DNA of 64,000 bases from RYN-230 sp963713815. Its GTDB lineage: Bacteria > Actinomycetota > Actinomycetes > Streptosporangiales > Streptosporangiaceae. This document shows, one piece after another, positions 8,223 through 18,525 of this stretch. The notes under the pieces are model-generated. The model saw only the letters and a list, made by a program, of their open reading frames with translations. It did not search any database and had not been told where the DNA came from. The position numbers were made by a program, and so were the translations under genes. The stretch spans positions 1 through 64,000 of the forward strand of contig CAVQNH010000052.1 in the NCBI GenBank assembly GCA_963713815.1, given 5' to 3'. Numbering within the stretch: position 1 is the first letter of the stretch; every line of letters begins with the position of its first letter.

Positions 8223-9159
8223 CTAGCAGCGTCCCGCGTAGGCCCCGCTGGTGTACGTGGTCCAGGGGGACCAGTTGGTGCCGTTGCCGGACATGATGAC
8301 CGCCGCGCGGGCGTTCCCGTAGGGGTCGTAGGTGGAGAGCGAGCCGTTGACCGGGTTGATCTGCCAGTAACCGCGCTCACCCACGGTCCCGGTGGCGAAC
8401 TGGTTGCCGCCGGACTCGGCCATCGCGATGGACGCCGCGGTGACCTCCACGCCGCGGCGATCCGCCCGCCTCGACCCACAGAGCTTCCAGGCCGCTGCAG
8501 CTCAGTGTGCCGGACAGGTTCGTGGTGGTGGCCGCGGTGCGACGGCGGCCTGGCTGCTGGTCCCGGACGGCCTGCGCCGGAGGACGCATGCCGGGGGGTG
8601 TAGCTGGTGGTGCTGGCCGAGGACGGGGCGGGCACGGCCGCGGGGGCGGGCAGGTGCCGGGGCAGGCGGAGTTCCTCACCCACGTAGATCAGGTTCGGGT
8701 TGCTGATCGTCGACTCGTTGGCCGCGTACAGCGACCGCCAGTTGGCGTCTTTGCCGTAGAAGCGCTGGGTGATGCCGGACAGCGTGTCCCCGGTCTGCAC
8801 GGCGTAGCTTGCCGGCGGGCCGCGTCCGGCGCGTGGGCGCTGGCTGCCTCGGTGGCTGGCCGCCTGGGTCGCTGGCGGCCTGGGCTGGCGGCCTGGTGCT
8901 GGGCCGGGCCGCGGGGAGCGCCGCGGCGTCCAGGTGCGCGTGGATCACGTGCGGGGCCGTGGCGGCGGGCTGAGGCCGCGGCCACTCCGCCGATGTGCGG
9001 GGCCGTGGTGGCGAGCGTGCCCACCACCACAACGGCGGGGGCAGCCTTTCCTGCCGTCTGGGCGACCTTTTCCACCTGTGAGGGGGTCGTGTGCTGACCG
9101 GTCCGCCTGATCTTCCGTTTCCTGCGATGCCTGGGGACTGAACTCACGAGGCTCCTCAT
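8223..9159 (-). CDS. LysM-transglycosylase-like cell-wall protein, several frameshifts
   Basis: The parts of one protein are found in successive frames. A basic N-terminus followed by the hydrophobic stretch APAVVVVGTLATTAPH (start ATG 9159) gives the signal/anchor region. A Pro/Ala-rich spacer follows, then a LysM domain with VQTGDTLSGITQRFYG and NPNLIYVGEELRLP (about 8800-8650), and a second spacer. A C-terminal lysozyme-like domain starts near LSCSGLEALWVEAGG and contains AMAESGGNQFATG, with its likely catalytic Glu, and ends with SPWTTYTSGAYAGRC. The restored protein is ~312 residues. It resembles actinobacterial LysM-transglycosylase proteins that bind and cleave peptidoglycan. At least three shifts are needed. 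Confidence 0.7.
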
Positions 9160-9393
9160 GCCGGAATTCGCCCGGTTACTTGGCCTAATGCGCCTTTCCG
9201 CGGGCCTGACGGTGGCTATTCCTCAGGCATGTTGCCAGGGCACCGGGGCTCCGCGCAGTCAAATCGTGCACAGAGCGCAGCGGGTCGACCCGAGGCATAA
9301 AACGGTACGAAACACGCGCACCATGAGGAGTCGTCCTCCCCAAGGGCCCGCCGGGTCCGGAGCGCGGCCCGGAGACCGGCCCCATCGGACACA

Positions 9394-9945
9394 ATGGCGC
9401 TGATGGAACCTCCCGGCCCGCCGCCCGTCCCGACCAGGTCGTCCCTGGTGTCAGCCCGGCTGATCGTGCGGCCGGTGCCGTGGGATGCGGTCTCGCGCCA
9501 TCAGCGGGGGGAGCCGTCTGGACGACTGGGCCGCCGACTACCCGAGCGAGGGCGACGTCATCATCGCCGGGCTGCTTCGGGACGTGGGGCCGGCCGTGGC
9601 CGACCCCGCTGACCAGGCCTGGGGTCACCGCCAGGTGGTCGAGCGGGCCAGCGGCCTGGTGGTCGGCGGGATCGGGTTCTTCGGGCCGCCGCGGGAGAGC
9701 GGGGAGGTGGAGGTCGGTTACGGCATTGTGCCCTCGCGGCAAGGCCGTGGCTACGCCACCGAGGCTCTCCTGGCCATGCTCGCCATGGCGTGGGCGGATC
9801 CCCGGGTGACGGCCGTGGTCGCCGGCACCGATCCGGGCAACGCGGCCTCCCAGCGGGTGCTGGAGAAAGCCGGGTTCCGCCGGATCGCGGCCGACGGCGA
9901 ATTCCGCTACCGGCTCAGCCGCCCGCCGAGGTTGCCGCGCCGTAA
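9394..9945 (+). CDS. GNAT acetyltransferase (RimJ-like), one frameshift, end uncertain
   Basis: The N-terminus (from ATG 9394; ATG 9403 is also possible) carries SARLIVRPVPWDAV in one frame. From about 9490 the protein continues one frame away with VVGGIGFFGPPRESGEVEVGYG. The acetyl-CoA-binding motif RQGRGYATEAL and the late motif DPGNAASQRVLEKAGF are typical of GNAT enzymes that acetylate N-terminal or small-molecule amines. The last recognisable residues are near 9930. The open frame runs on to 10393, but that part is antisense to the LuxR gene and reads as unconserved sequence; a TAA at 9943-9945 in a neighbouring frame may be the true stop. The acceptor is unknown. Confidence 0.65.
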
Positions 9946-12775
9946 GGCACCGGGCCGCCTTGGCGCCCGGGATCCGTCGCGGGCTGGGGTCGCAGCGGGC
10001 TGGGGTCCGTCGCGGGCTGGGTCCTGCCGGCCGCCCGGTGTCCCTGCGCCGCCAGCACCTCGCGCGAGCTCCTCGCGCGAGTGGATGCCGAGCTTCTGGT
10101 ACACGTGGCGCAGGTGGTACTCGACGGTCTTCGGGCTCAGGAACAGCGCGGCGGCGGCTTCCCGGGTGGTCTTCCCCCCGGTGAGCAGGACGGCGATCTG
10201 CAGCTCTTGCGGGGTCAGCTCGTCGAGCGTGCTCGGGTCCCGGGCCCGCCGCGTCTCGCCGGTCGCGGCCAGCTCGGCCCGCGCGCGGTCGGCCCAGGGC
10301 TGCGCGTCGAGACGCTCGAACATCTCCGCGGCGGCCCGCAGCTGCTCGCGGGCCAGGACCCGGTTGCGGGCCCGGCGCAGCCGCTCGCCGTAGGCCAGCC
10401 TGGTCCGGGCGGCCTCGAAGCCGTCCGGCGTGAGCGCGTGCAGGGCCAGCGCCTGCTCGAACGCCGCGGCGAAGCCGCTGGCGCTGCCGGCCAGCAGTCC
10501 CTGGCAGCGGAGCGCGCGGGCCCGTGACCAGGGCTGCCCCTTGGCGTTCGCCGCGGCCACGAAGCGGCGCGGCGACCTGCTGCGCCTCCTCGTGGTCGCC
10601 CGAGCCGCAGGTAGGCCTCGACGAGGTCCGCCGCCGGCGAGAGGTCGACATCGGTGATGCCCAGCTCGGCCAGCAGCCGCTCCAGCCGCTCGAAGTGCCC
10701 CGCGGCCTGCGCGGCGTCACCGAGGCCGAGTTCGAGTTCTCCCAGGGCCGCCGTGGCCCAGACTCTCGTACAGCCGCGTCCCGAGTTCGGCGGAGAGCCG
10801 CAGGGCCTCGGCGGCGCAGCGGCGGCACTCCTGCTCCCGTCCCCGGCGGGCCTGCAGCCAGGCCAGGCCGGCCAGGCCGAACGTCAGCTCGGTCTGCTGC
10901 CCGCTCTCCCGGGCCAGGTTGATCGCTTCCTGGTAGGTGGCCTCGGCGATGGCCCACCGGTCGGTGGTGGCCTGGTCGCGGGCGATCAGGTTGAGGATGA
11001 AGGGCAGCGCGCCGACCGCGGTGCGGGCCCGGGCGGTGCGCAGCACCGGCTCCAGCAGCGAGCGCTCGGTGCCGGCCTCGCGCAGGAACAGCGGTCCCAC
11101 GGCCAGCCACGGGATCAGCCGCAGATCCTCACGCAGCCCGGCCGAGCTCTCGGCGAGCTCCGTCGCCTGGTGCAGCGGATTCCGCACCGGCCGCCGCGTC
11201 ACCGCCGAGGATCCGGGCCATCCCGACGGCCATGGCGGCCATGAAGCGGGTGCGCACCGAGGCGTCCCCGGGCAGCGACGGCGCGGGCCCGCTCGGCGAC
11301 GACCAGCATCTCGGCCGGATTCCCCGCGTAGAAGCAGGCGCTGGCGGCCTCGGCGAGCATGGTCACGGCCCGCTCGGGATCGGCCCGCTCGGCCGCCGCG
11401 GTCAGGATCGCGTGGCCCCGCATGACCGGGCCGCGGCGGGTCGCGATGTGCCCGGCCAGCGCGTCGATCTCGACCAGCATCACCGGGTCACTGGTGACCG
11501 CGCGGGCCTCGTCCAGCAGCGTGACCGCCCGGTCGGCGAGCCCGGCGAGCCAGCCCGCCTCCGCCGCTTCCCGCAGCAGCCGGCCGCGCCGCTCGTGGTC
11601 GTGCGGCGAGCCGCCCGGCCCGTTCGTACGCGGCCGCGGCGGTCGCGTACGCGCTGCGGTCGCGGCTGCGGGCCCCGGCCTGCTCCAGGGCGGCCGACGC
11701 GGCCTCGTCCGGCCCGGTCGCCGCCGCGGCCAGATGCCAGGCGCGGCGGTCCACGTCCCGGTCGGGCAGGGCGCGCCGCGAGCGCCCGGTGCGCGTCGCG
11801 CCGCTGCCCGGCAGGCGCGTCGGCGTAGATGGCCGAGCGGGCCAGCGGATGGCGGAACTCCACCCGGCCGCTGTCCAGCGTCACCAGCCCGGCGGCTTCC
11901 GCGCCGGCCAGCGCCGACAGGTCCACGCCGAGGTGGGCCGCCGCGCGCCCGAGGGTCGTTAGATCGGAGCTGTCACTGGTTGCGGCCAGGACCAGCGCCT
12001 GCCGGGTGGTGTCGCTGAGCGTGCCCGGCCCGGCGCAGGAAGGCCCGGGCGATCGTGGCCGGGACCAGGACGGGGGCACCTTCCGGGGCGAGCGCCAGGT
12101 CAGCTGCGCGTCCGGCGCGAGTTCGAGCAGCGCGAGCGGGTTGCCGGCGGTCGCGCCGTACAGCCGGGCTCGGGCCAGCCTCCGGGGCCAGCCCGAGCAC
12201 CAGCATGGCGGCCTCATCGCTGGTCAGGCCGCCCAGCCGCAGGGTCGGGCAGGTCAGCGCCGTCGAGCAGGGACGGCTCGCCTTCCCGGACCGCGATCAG
12301 CACCGCGATGGGATCGGCCACCAGCCGGCGGAAGGCGAACAGCAGCGCCTGGGCGCTCGAACCGTCCAGCCAGTGGGCATCGTCGATCACCACCGCCACC
12401 GGCGCATCCTCGGCGTAGGCCGCCAGCAGGCTGAGGGTGGCGGCGCCCACCGCGAACCGTTCGTGGCCCGAGCCCGGCCGCAGGGCCAGCGCGCTCTCCA
12501 TCGCGGCCGCCTGCGGCCCCGGGATCTTCCCCAGCATCGGCAGCGCCGGGCGGATCAGCTCGAGCAGGGACCGCGAACGGTATCTGGGCTTCCGACTCGA
12601 CCCCCCGGGCCCGCAGCAGCCGCATTCCGGTCGCCTGCCCGGCGGCGTAGTCGAGCAGCGCCGTCTTGCCGATTCCCGGCTCGCCAGCCAGCGCGAGCGT
12701 CGCGCTCGTCCCCGATCGCGCCCGCGCGAGAGCGCGCCCGATTTCCTGCCGCTCACGTGCCCGCCCCAGCAGCAT
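9907..12775 (-). CDS. Large ATP-binding LuxR-family (LAL/MalT-like) regulator, many frameshifts
   Basis: From ATG 12775 the protein begins LLGRARERQEIGRALARA. Walker A is GEPGIGKTALL, and Walker B is VAVVIDDAHWLD (in a second frame near 12380). Helical repeat segments follow in several frames, for example LSDTTRQALVLAATSD, EAASACFYAGNPAEML and TDRWAIAEATYQEAIN. The C-terminus is a LuxR helix-turn-helix: LTPQELQIAVLLTGGKTTRE, then LSPKTVEYHLRHVYQKLGI. The restored length is ~955 residues, normal for the LAL family of ATP-dependent activators. At least six frame changes are needed, more than in any neighbour, so true decay cannot be excluded. It is divergent from the methyltransferase gene, a possible target. 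Confidence 0.75.
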
Positions 12776-12914
12776 GGCGCGATTGTAAGCACCTGGTGCC
12801 CGGGCGGATAGGGGCGCCCAGGCCTAGGTGGGTCCCGGAAGACTAGGTGGCCCCCGGAAGCGACCCAGGCCATCCCGAACCTACGCTCGCTCAAAACCGA
12901 TCAGGGGAGGGCAT

Positions 12915-13996
12915 GTGAGCACTATCGAGCAGGCCGCCGAGGTCGACGGGGACAAGCTCATGCAGTTCGTGTTCCGCGCGGTGGACGAAGTCGGGGCCAC
13001 CTTGAACGCGGCGCTGGTCGTGCTGGGCGACAAGCTGGGCCTGTACCGGGCGATGGCCGGCGCGGGCCCGCTGGCGCCGGCCGAGCTGGCCGACCGGACC
13101 GGCACCGCGGAGCGTTACGTCCGCGAGTGGCTGAACGCCCAGGCCGCGGGCGGCTACGTCGAGTACGACCCGGCCAGCGGCCGGTACACGCTGCCGCCCG
13201 AGCAGACGGTCGCGCTCACCGACCCGGACAGCCCGGCCTACCTGCCCGGCTTCTTCCAGGTCGCGGTGGGCTCGGTGCTCGACTCGCCGCGGATCATCGA
13301 GGCGGCCCGCACCGGGGCCGGGCTGGGCTGGCACGAGCACGGCTCCGACGTCTTCGACGGCTGCGAGCGGTTCTTCCGTCCCGGCTACAACGCCAGCCTG
13401 GTCTCCGGGATGGCTGCCCGCACTGGACGGTGTCGTCGGCAAGCTGGAGGCGGGGGCGCTCGTCGCCGACATCGGCTGCGGCCACGGCTCGTCCACGATC
13501 CTGATGGCCGCAGGCCTTCCCGGAGTCCACCTTCGTCGGCTCGGACTACCACGAGGGCTCGATCCAGACGGCCCGGCAGCGGGCGGAGAGCGCCGGGGTG
13601 GCGGACCGGGTCCGCTTCGAGGTCGCCCCGGCCGCGGCCTACAGCGGCAGCGGGTATGACCTGGTGACGATGTTCGACTGCCTGCACGACATGGGCGACC
13701 CGGTCGGGGCCGCGCGTCACGTCCGCTCGACGCTCAAGCCGGACGGCACCTGGATGATCGTGGAGCCCCGGGCCGGCGACCGGGTCGAGGAGAACCTGAA
13801 TCCGGTGGGACGCGCCTACTACGGCTTCTCCACCCTGCTGTGCACGCCCGCCTCGCTCTCCCAGGACGTCGGCCTCGCCCTCGGCGCGCAGGCGGGCGAG
13901 GCGAGGATCCGGGACGTCATCGGGGCGGGCGGGTTCACCCGCTTCCGCCGCGCCGCGGAGACGCCCTTCAACCTCGTGTTCGAGGCGCGGCCTTGA
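12915..13996 (+). CDS. Class I SAM-dependent methyltransferase with N-terminal winged helix, two frameshifts
   Basis: The start is GTG 12915 behind AGGGGAGG. The N-terminal part contains LNAALVVLGDKLGLYRAM and the winged-helix-like LADRTGTAERYVREWLNAQ. SAM motif I (VADIGCGHGSSTILMA) is one frame away from about 13430. After about 13510 the chain continues with AFPESTFVGSDYHEGSIQ and ends in the first frame set with TMFDCLHDMGDPVGAARHV and PFNLVFEARP. The restored length is ~360 residues, normal for this actinobacterial family (Rv2258c-like). The substrate is unknown. It is followed by a strong hairpin and then the hydrolase-glycosyltransferase gene. Confidence 0.82.
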
Positions 13997-14019
13997 GCAC
14001 CGGGCCGCAGCCGGCGGTG

Positions 14020-14051
14020 GCGTCCCCGGGCTCGCCCAGGCCCGGGGACGC
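14020..14051. terminator. Terminator hairpin after the methyltransferase gene
   Basis: Arms GCGTCCCCGGG (14020-14030) and CCCGGGGACGC (14041-14051) with a 10-base loop, 24 bases downstream of the methyltransferase stop. Confidence 0.6.
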
Positions 14052-14077
14052 CCGCGGGCGGTGAGTGATCGCGTGGT

Positions 14078-16240
14078 GTGTGCGGGGCGAGCAGACGCGG
14101 GCGCGCTATCCCGACGCCGGAGGGCTACCTGGAGCGGGACGGCGTCCGGGTGTTCTACGAGGTGTACGGCACCGGCGAGCCCACCATCCTGCTGCTTCCC
14201 TCCTGGGAGATCACCCACTCCCGGGCCTGGAAAGCCCAGATCCCGTACTTCGCCCGGCACGCCCGGGTGGTCACGTTCGACCGGCGCGGGAACGGGCGCT
14301 CGGACCGGCCCCGCGAGGTGCGCGCGTACGACCGGCGGGCCACCGCCGACGACGCCCGGGCGGTGCTGGATCACGTGGGCGTGGAGCAGGCGGTCGTCGT
14401 GTCCTGGTGCGGCGCCGGGGACGACCTGCTCCTGGCGGCCGAGCACCCGGAGCGGGTCAGCGGTCTCGTGCTGATCGCGCCCGACCTGCAGCTGACCCCG
14501 GAGCCGGGCGAGGAGGAAGGCCCGTACCAGTTCGATGAGGAACCGGGAACTGCGGAAGGCTGGGCCAAGTGGAACCGGCACTACTGGCTGCGGGACTGGC
14601 CCGGGTTCCTCGACTTCTTCTTCACCCAGGCGTTCACCGAGCCGCACTCGACCAAGCAGATCGAGGACGCGGTCGGCTGGGGCCTGGACACCGACCCGGA
14701 GACCATCGTCCGCGGCATGGACGCGGACTGGCTGAACGACCGGGACACCGCGCTCCGGCTCTGCGCCCAGATCCGCTGCCCGACCCTGGTCATCCAGGGC
14801 TCGGCGGACGCGATCGTCGGGCCGGCCCGCGGCGCGGCCGTGGCGGCTGCCATCCCGGACGCCCGGCTGATCACGTTCGAGGGCTCAGGCCACGGGCCGC
14901 ACCTGCGGGACCCGGTCGCGGCGAACCTCGTCATCCGGGACTTCGCCTGCCCGGCCGGGCCGCCGCCTCGCCGGCGCCGGGGCCGCTCGCGTCCCAGGCG
15001 CGCGCTGTACATCTCCTCGCCGATCGGCCTCGGCCACGCCCTGCGGGACGTCGCGATCGCCAGCGAACTGCGCACCCTCCACCCGGACCTCGAGATCGAC
15101 TGGCTGGCCCAGCATCCGGTGACCCGGGTCCTGGAGGCCCGCGGCGAGCGGGTCCACCCGGCCAGCGCGTACCTGGCCAGCGAGTCCGGCCACATCGAGT
15201 CCGAGGCGGCCGGCCATGACCTGCACTCGTTCCAGGCCATCCGGCGGATGGACGAGATCCTGCTCGCGAACTTCATGGTCTTCCACGACCTCGCCCGCGA
15301 CGAGGACTACGACCTGTGGATCGGCGACGAGTCCTGGGATCTCGACTACTACCTGCACGAGAACCCGGAGCTGAAGTCGGCCGGGTACGCCTGGCTGACC
15401 GACTTCGTCGGCTGGCTGCCGATGGCTGACGGCGGGGAGCACGAGGCGTACCTGACCGCGGACTACAACGCCGAGATGATCGAGCACATCGCGCGGTTCC
15501 CGCGGGTGCGCGACCGGGCCATCTTCGTGGGCGACCCGGACGACATCGTCCCGGACTCCTTCGGGCCCGGGCTGCCGTCCATCCGGGACTGGACCGAGCA
15601 GCACTACGACTTCGCGGGCTACGTCACCGGCTTCGACCCGCGGGAGCTCGAGGACCGCGCGGCGCTCGGTTATGGCGACAGCGAGCGGGTCTGCATCGTG
15701 ACCGTGGGCGGTTCCGGGGTGGGCGCCCCGCTGCTGCGGCGGGTGATCGCGGCGTTCCCGCAGGCCAAGGAGCAGGTGCCTGACCTGCGGATGATCGTCG
15801 TGGCGGGCCCGCGGATCGATCCGGGGGTCCTGTCCGGGCGCGGCTGGCCACGGCCTGGGTGGCCTGGCCGGCCGGGGCTGGCGGGCCGGTCCGGGCGCCT
15901 GGAGGGGCTGGAGATCCGGCCGTACGTGCCCGACCTCTACCGCCACCTGGCCGTCTGCGACCTGGCCGTCGTCCAGGGCGGCCTGACCACCACCATGGAG
16001 CTGACCGCCAACCGGCGGCCGTTCCTGTATTTCCCGCTCGGCCACCACTTCGAGCAGACCATCCACGTGCGCCACCGGCTCGGCCGCTACGGCGCCGGAC
16101 GGTGCATGGACTACGAGACGTCGGGGCCGGCCGAGATCGCCGCCGCGATCGCGAGCGAGATCGGCCGTGAGGTCGACTACCGCCCGGTGGCACCCGGTGG
16201 CGCCGCCCGCGCGGCCGCGCTCCTCGCCGATCTGCTGTAG
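14078..16240 (+). CDS. Alpha/beta-hydrolase fused to a GT28/MurG-like glycosyltransferase
   Basis: 720 residues in one uninterrupted frame. Residues ~15-290 form an alpha/beta-hydrolase: LLLPSWEITHSRAW, DRRGNGRSDRP, and the nucleophile elbow VVSWCGAGDD, where cysteine stands in the place of the usual serine. The late histidine lies in GSGHGPH. A basic linker (~295-310) leads to a glycosyltransferase B-fold half starting ALYISSPIGLGHALRDVA, with the nucleotide-binding C-terminal part VTVGGSGVG and VVQGGLTTTMELTANR. The N-terminus is probably a few residues longer: one frame away, upstream of 14120, the sequence reads QTRARYPD, which continues naturally into GYLERDGVRVF. A Gly/Pro/Trp-rich insertion near residue 590 is unusual. 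The substrate is unknown; sugar transfer plus hydrolysis on one metabolite is inferred. Confidence 0.8.
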   Translation: MCGASRRGRAIPTPEGYLERDGVRVFYEVYGTGEPTILLLPSWEITHSRAWKAQIPYFARHARVVTFDRRGNGRSDRPREVRAYDRRATADDARAVLDHVGVEQAVVVSWCGAGDDLLLAAEHPERVSGLVLIAPDLQLTPEPGEEEGPYQFDEEPGTAEGWAKWNRHYWLRDWPGFLDFFFTQAFTEPHSTKQIEDAVGWGLDTDPETIVRGMDADWLNDRDTALRLCAQIRCPTLVIQGSADAIVGPARGAAVAAAIPDARLITFEGSGHGPHLRDPVAANLVIRDFACPAGPPPRRRRGRSRPRRALYISSPIGLGHALRDVAIASELRTLHPDLEIDWLAQHPVTRVLEARGERVHPASAYLASESGHIESEAAGHDLHSFQAIRRMDEILLANFMVFHDLARDEDYDLWIGDESWDLDYYLHENPELKSAGYAWLTDFVGWLPMADGGEHEAYLTADYNAEMIEHIARFPRVRDRAIFVGDPDDIVPDSFGPGLPSIRDWTEQHYDFAGYVTGFDPRELEDRAALGYGDSERVCIVTVGGSGVGAPLLRRVIAAFPQAKEQVPDLRMIVVAGPRIDPGVLSGRGWPRPGWPGRPGLAGRSGRLEGLEIRPYVPDLYRHLAVCDLAVVQGGLTTTMELTANRRPFLYFPLGHHFEQTIHVRHRLGRYGAGRCMDYETSGPAEIAAAIASEIGREVDYRPVAPGGAARAAALLADLL

Positions 16241-16475
16241 CCCCGGGTGCGGTCGCCGCCAGCCCGCGGGCGTGCCTGCACGAAGCAGCCTCGGCCGGCG
16301 GACGTGGGGGCGGGCTGCGCCGGCGCCGGCGGGTGGAGCTGGGTTGTATCTACCCCATCAAACTCCTATCATAGTGATATCAGTTTTTCCTGGCCGGGAT
16401 TTGCCCGTCGTGATGTCCTGGACGGAGTGTCCTGGTCAGGGAATTCCGGGCTGGATGCGCCGCGGAGGCACGGTC

Positions 16476-18032
16476 ATGGATCAGTCCACCGGTTCTTCCG
16501 CCCTGACCCCCCGGGCCGCTGTCCCGGCCAGACCCCCGGCGGGCCGGGCCCGGGTGGCGCGTGCCGATCGCCTGCCGGGGCCCGTGTGGGTCATCGCGGC
16601 CCTGTTCGTCGCGGTCGAGCTCGCGGTGAGCAACCGGTACGGCTTCCAGCAGGACGAGCTGTACTTCATGGTGGCGGGGCACCATCTCGCGTTCGGCTAC
16701 GTGGACCAGCCGCCGCTGGCCCCGCTGCTCACCCGGGTCACCGGCGTGCTCGGGGTCAGCCCGGCGGCGATCCGGATCATCCCGGCGCTGGCCGGCGGGG
16801 CGGTCGTGGTCATGGCGGCCAGGTTCGCGGCGCTGTTCGGCGCGGGCCGGTTCGGCCGGGTGCTCGCCGCCCTCGCCGTGGCGTGCGCCCCCATCCTCAT
16901 CGGCGCCGTGCACCTGGCCAACACCACCCCGCTGGAGTTGCTCGCCTGGGCGGCCGTCCTGCTGTGCGTCACCACGGCACTGCTCCGGCACCGGCCGCGC
17001 TGGTGGGTGGGCGCCGGAGCCGTGGCTGGCGTGGGGCTCGAGATCAACAACCTGCTGATCCTGCTGCTGATCGGCCTGGCTCTGGGCATCCTCGTCTCGG
17101 AGCACCGCGCCATCCTGCGGACGAGATGGCCCTGGCTGGGGGCCGGCCTCGCCGCGATCATCTGGGCGCCGAACCTCATCTGGCAGGCCACGCACGGGTG
17201 GCCGCAGCTGGCCATGGCCTCCGCCTTGCACCAGCAAAACAGCACGGCGGCCGATTATGCCGGGGGGCTGCCAGCCCAGCTCCTCTATCTGGGACTGCTG
17301 GTGGTGCCACTGCTCATCGCAGGTTTCATCAGGCTGTGGCGGACCCCTGAGCTGCGGTTTATCGCCGTCACCACCACGCTCGCCGTCGTCTACGTGCTCG
17401 CTTGGGTGCCGGGCAAGGTGTACTACGCCGACGGAACGGCGCCAGCGGTGCTGGCGGCCGGGTCCGTGGCCGCCGAGCGCTGGGTCGCCCGCGGCCGCCA
17501 CCCGCGGCTGCGGTGCGGGGTCCTGGTCGCCGCGCCCCTCGTGGGCCTGGCCGTGATCCTGCCGAGTCTCCTGCCTGTCCTGCCCGTCGGTGACGTGCAC
17601 GACTTGCCGGTTTCGTCTCAGCAGAGCTCCGGCGTCGGCGACACCATCGGCTGGCCGCAACTCACCCGCGCGGTGGCGGCCCAGGACGCTGCGCTGGTGC
17701 GGGCCGGCCAGCGGCCCACCTCGGTCTTCACCGGCTACTACGCCGAGGCTGCCGCGCTCGACGTCCTTGGCTCCGCGGACCACCTGCCGCCGGTGCTCTC
17801 CGGCCACAACGCCTTCTGGATGTGGGGACCCGGGCAGGCGTCCGACCGCACGGTGCTGGTGGTCGACGGGCTCGGGCCGCTCCGCCCGTACTTCGCCAGC
17901 TGCCGCCTGCTGACCACTTACTACGCCCCCTACCACGTGCACAATGACTGGACCGGCCTGCAGATCGGTGTCTGCACCGGGCCGGTGGGTAGCTGGCACA
18001 CGTTGTGGCCGCACCTGAAGCACTACGGCTGA
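16476..18032 (+). CDS. GT39-like membrane glycosyltransferase
   Basis: 518 residues from ATG 16476, preceded by CGGAGGC. A basic cytoplasmic head is followed by about 11-12 membrane helices. The first outer loop has NRYGFQQDELYFM, with the Asp-Glu pair used by ArnT/PMT-type enzymes, then DQPPLAPLLTRV, typical of the GT39/PMT_2 group. Such enzymes use polyprenyl-phosphate sugars to modify lipids or proteins on the outer membrane face. The C-terminal soluble part contains GHNAFWMWGPG. A longer open frame upstream (from 16167) is not conserved and overlaps the previous gene. The 235-base gap before it includes an AT-rich segment around 16360-16390, a likely promoter. Confidence 0.85.
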   Translation: MDQSTGSSALTPRAAVPARPPAGRARVARADRLPGPVWVIAALFVAVELAVSNRYGFQQDELYFMVAGHHLAFGYVDQPPLAPLLTRVTGVLGVSPAAIRIIPALAGGAVVVMAARFAALFGAGRFGRVLAALAVACAPILIGAVHLANTTPLELLAWAAVLLCVTTALLRHRPRWWVGAGAVAGVGLEINNLLILLLIGLALGILVSEHRAILRTRWPWLGAGLAAIIWAPNLIWQATHGWPQLAMASALHQQNSTAADYAGGLPAQLLYLGLLVVPLLIAGFIRLWRTPELRFIAVTTTLAVVYVLAWVPGKVYYADGTAPAVLAAGSVAAERWVARGRHPRLRCGVLVAAPLVGLAVILPSLLPVLPVGDVHDLPVSSQQSSGVGDTIGWPQLTRAVAAQDAALVRAGQRPTSVFTGYYAEAAALDVLGSADHLPPVLSGHNAFWMWGPGQASDRTVLVVDGLGPLRPYFASCRLLTTYYAPYHVHNDWTGLQIGVCTGPVGSWHTLWPHLKHYG

Positions 18033-18037
18033 CGTGA

Positions 18038-18358
18038 CCTGCACCAGCGGGTTACTCATGGCGCGTCGCGGACCTGAGCACCGCGACCGTGGTCGGCACC
18101 CGTACCTGGGGCGGCGTGCGCGGCGTTGACCTCAGGTACGAGCTGGTCGACGGGACCCTGGTGGCGCAGCCGAAGTACGCCTATTGGTTTGACGGGGTTG
18201 GCTGGACGCTGGAGAACTACGGCGTGGATCCGGACGTCGAGGTGACCATCGCGCCGCACGACTGGGCCGCGGGCCGTGATCCTCAGCTCGACACCGCCGT
18301 CCGGCTGGCGTTGCAGGCGCTAGATCAGCGCACGCCGGCCGCTCCGCCCACCGTCTGA
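18038..18358 (+). pseudogene. C-terminal remnant of a tricorn-like (S41) protease
   Basis: An open stretch of ~106 residues bounded upstream by TGA at 18035-18037. It contains VVGTRTWGGVRGVDLRYEL, WFDGVGWTLENYGVDPDVEV and GRDPQLDTAV, which match the extreme C-terminus of tricorn protease homologues (normally ~1000-1100 residues). The beta-propeller, PDZ and most of the protease domain are absent and no upstream frame holds them; the GT39 gene ends six bases before. A first possible start codon is GTG 18089. It is best read as the scar of a deleted or rearranged protease gene. Confidence 0.7.
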
Positions 18359-18525
18359 CCAGGTGATTTCGCGATCTCAGGTACCTCCACCAGGAGGGCG
18401 GCTAGGATCCGGGCGAACGGCATCGGCGGGCCGCCGCTCTCAGCGGTCTGGCTATTCCCCGGCGGTCCAGGCTCCCTGGGCCTAGGCTGGGGAGGAGGCT
18501 GGCTCTCAACAGTTGGGGGGATGCC

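Noticed and set aside
9160..9393. Riboswitch (c-di-AMP type) upstream of the LysM gene
   Set aside because: Such elements are common before cell-wall hydrolase genes in actinobacteria, but I could not match the conserved core here.
16167..16475. Upstream extension of the GT39 gene
   Set aside because: It overlaps the end of the previous gene and lacks conservation; a good ribosome site lies before ATG 16476.
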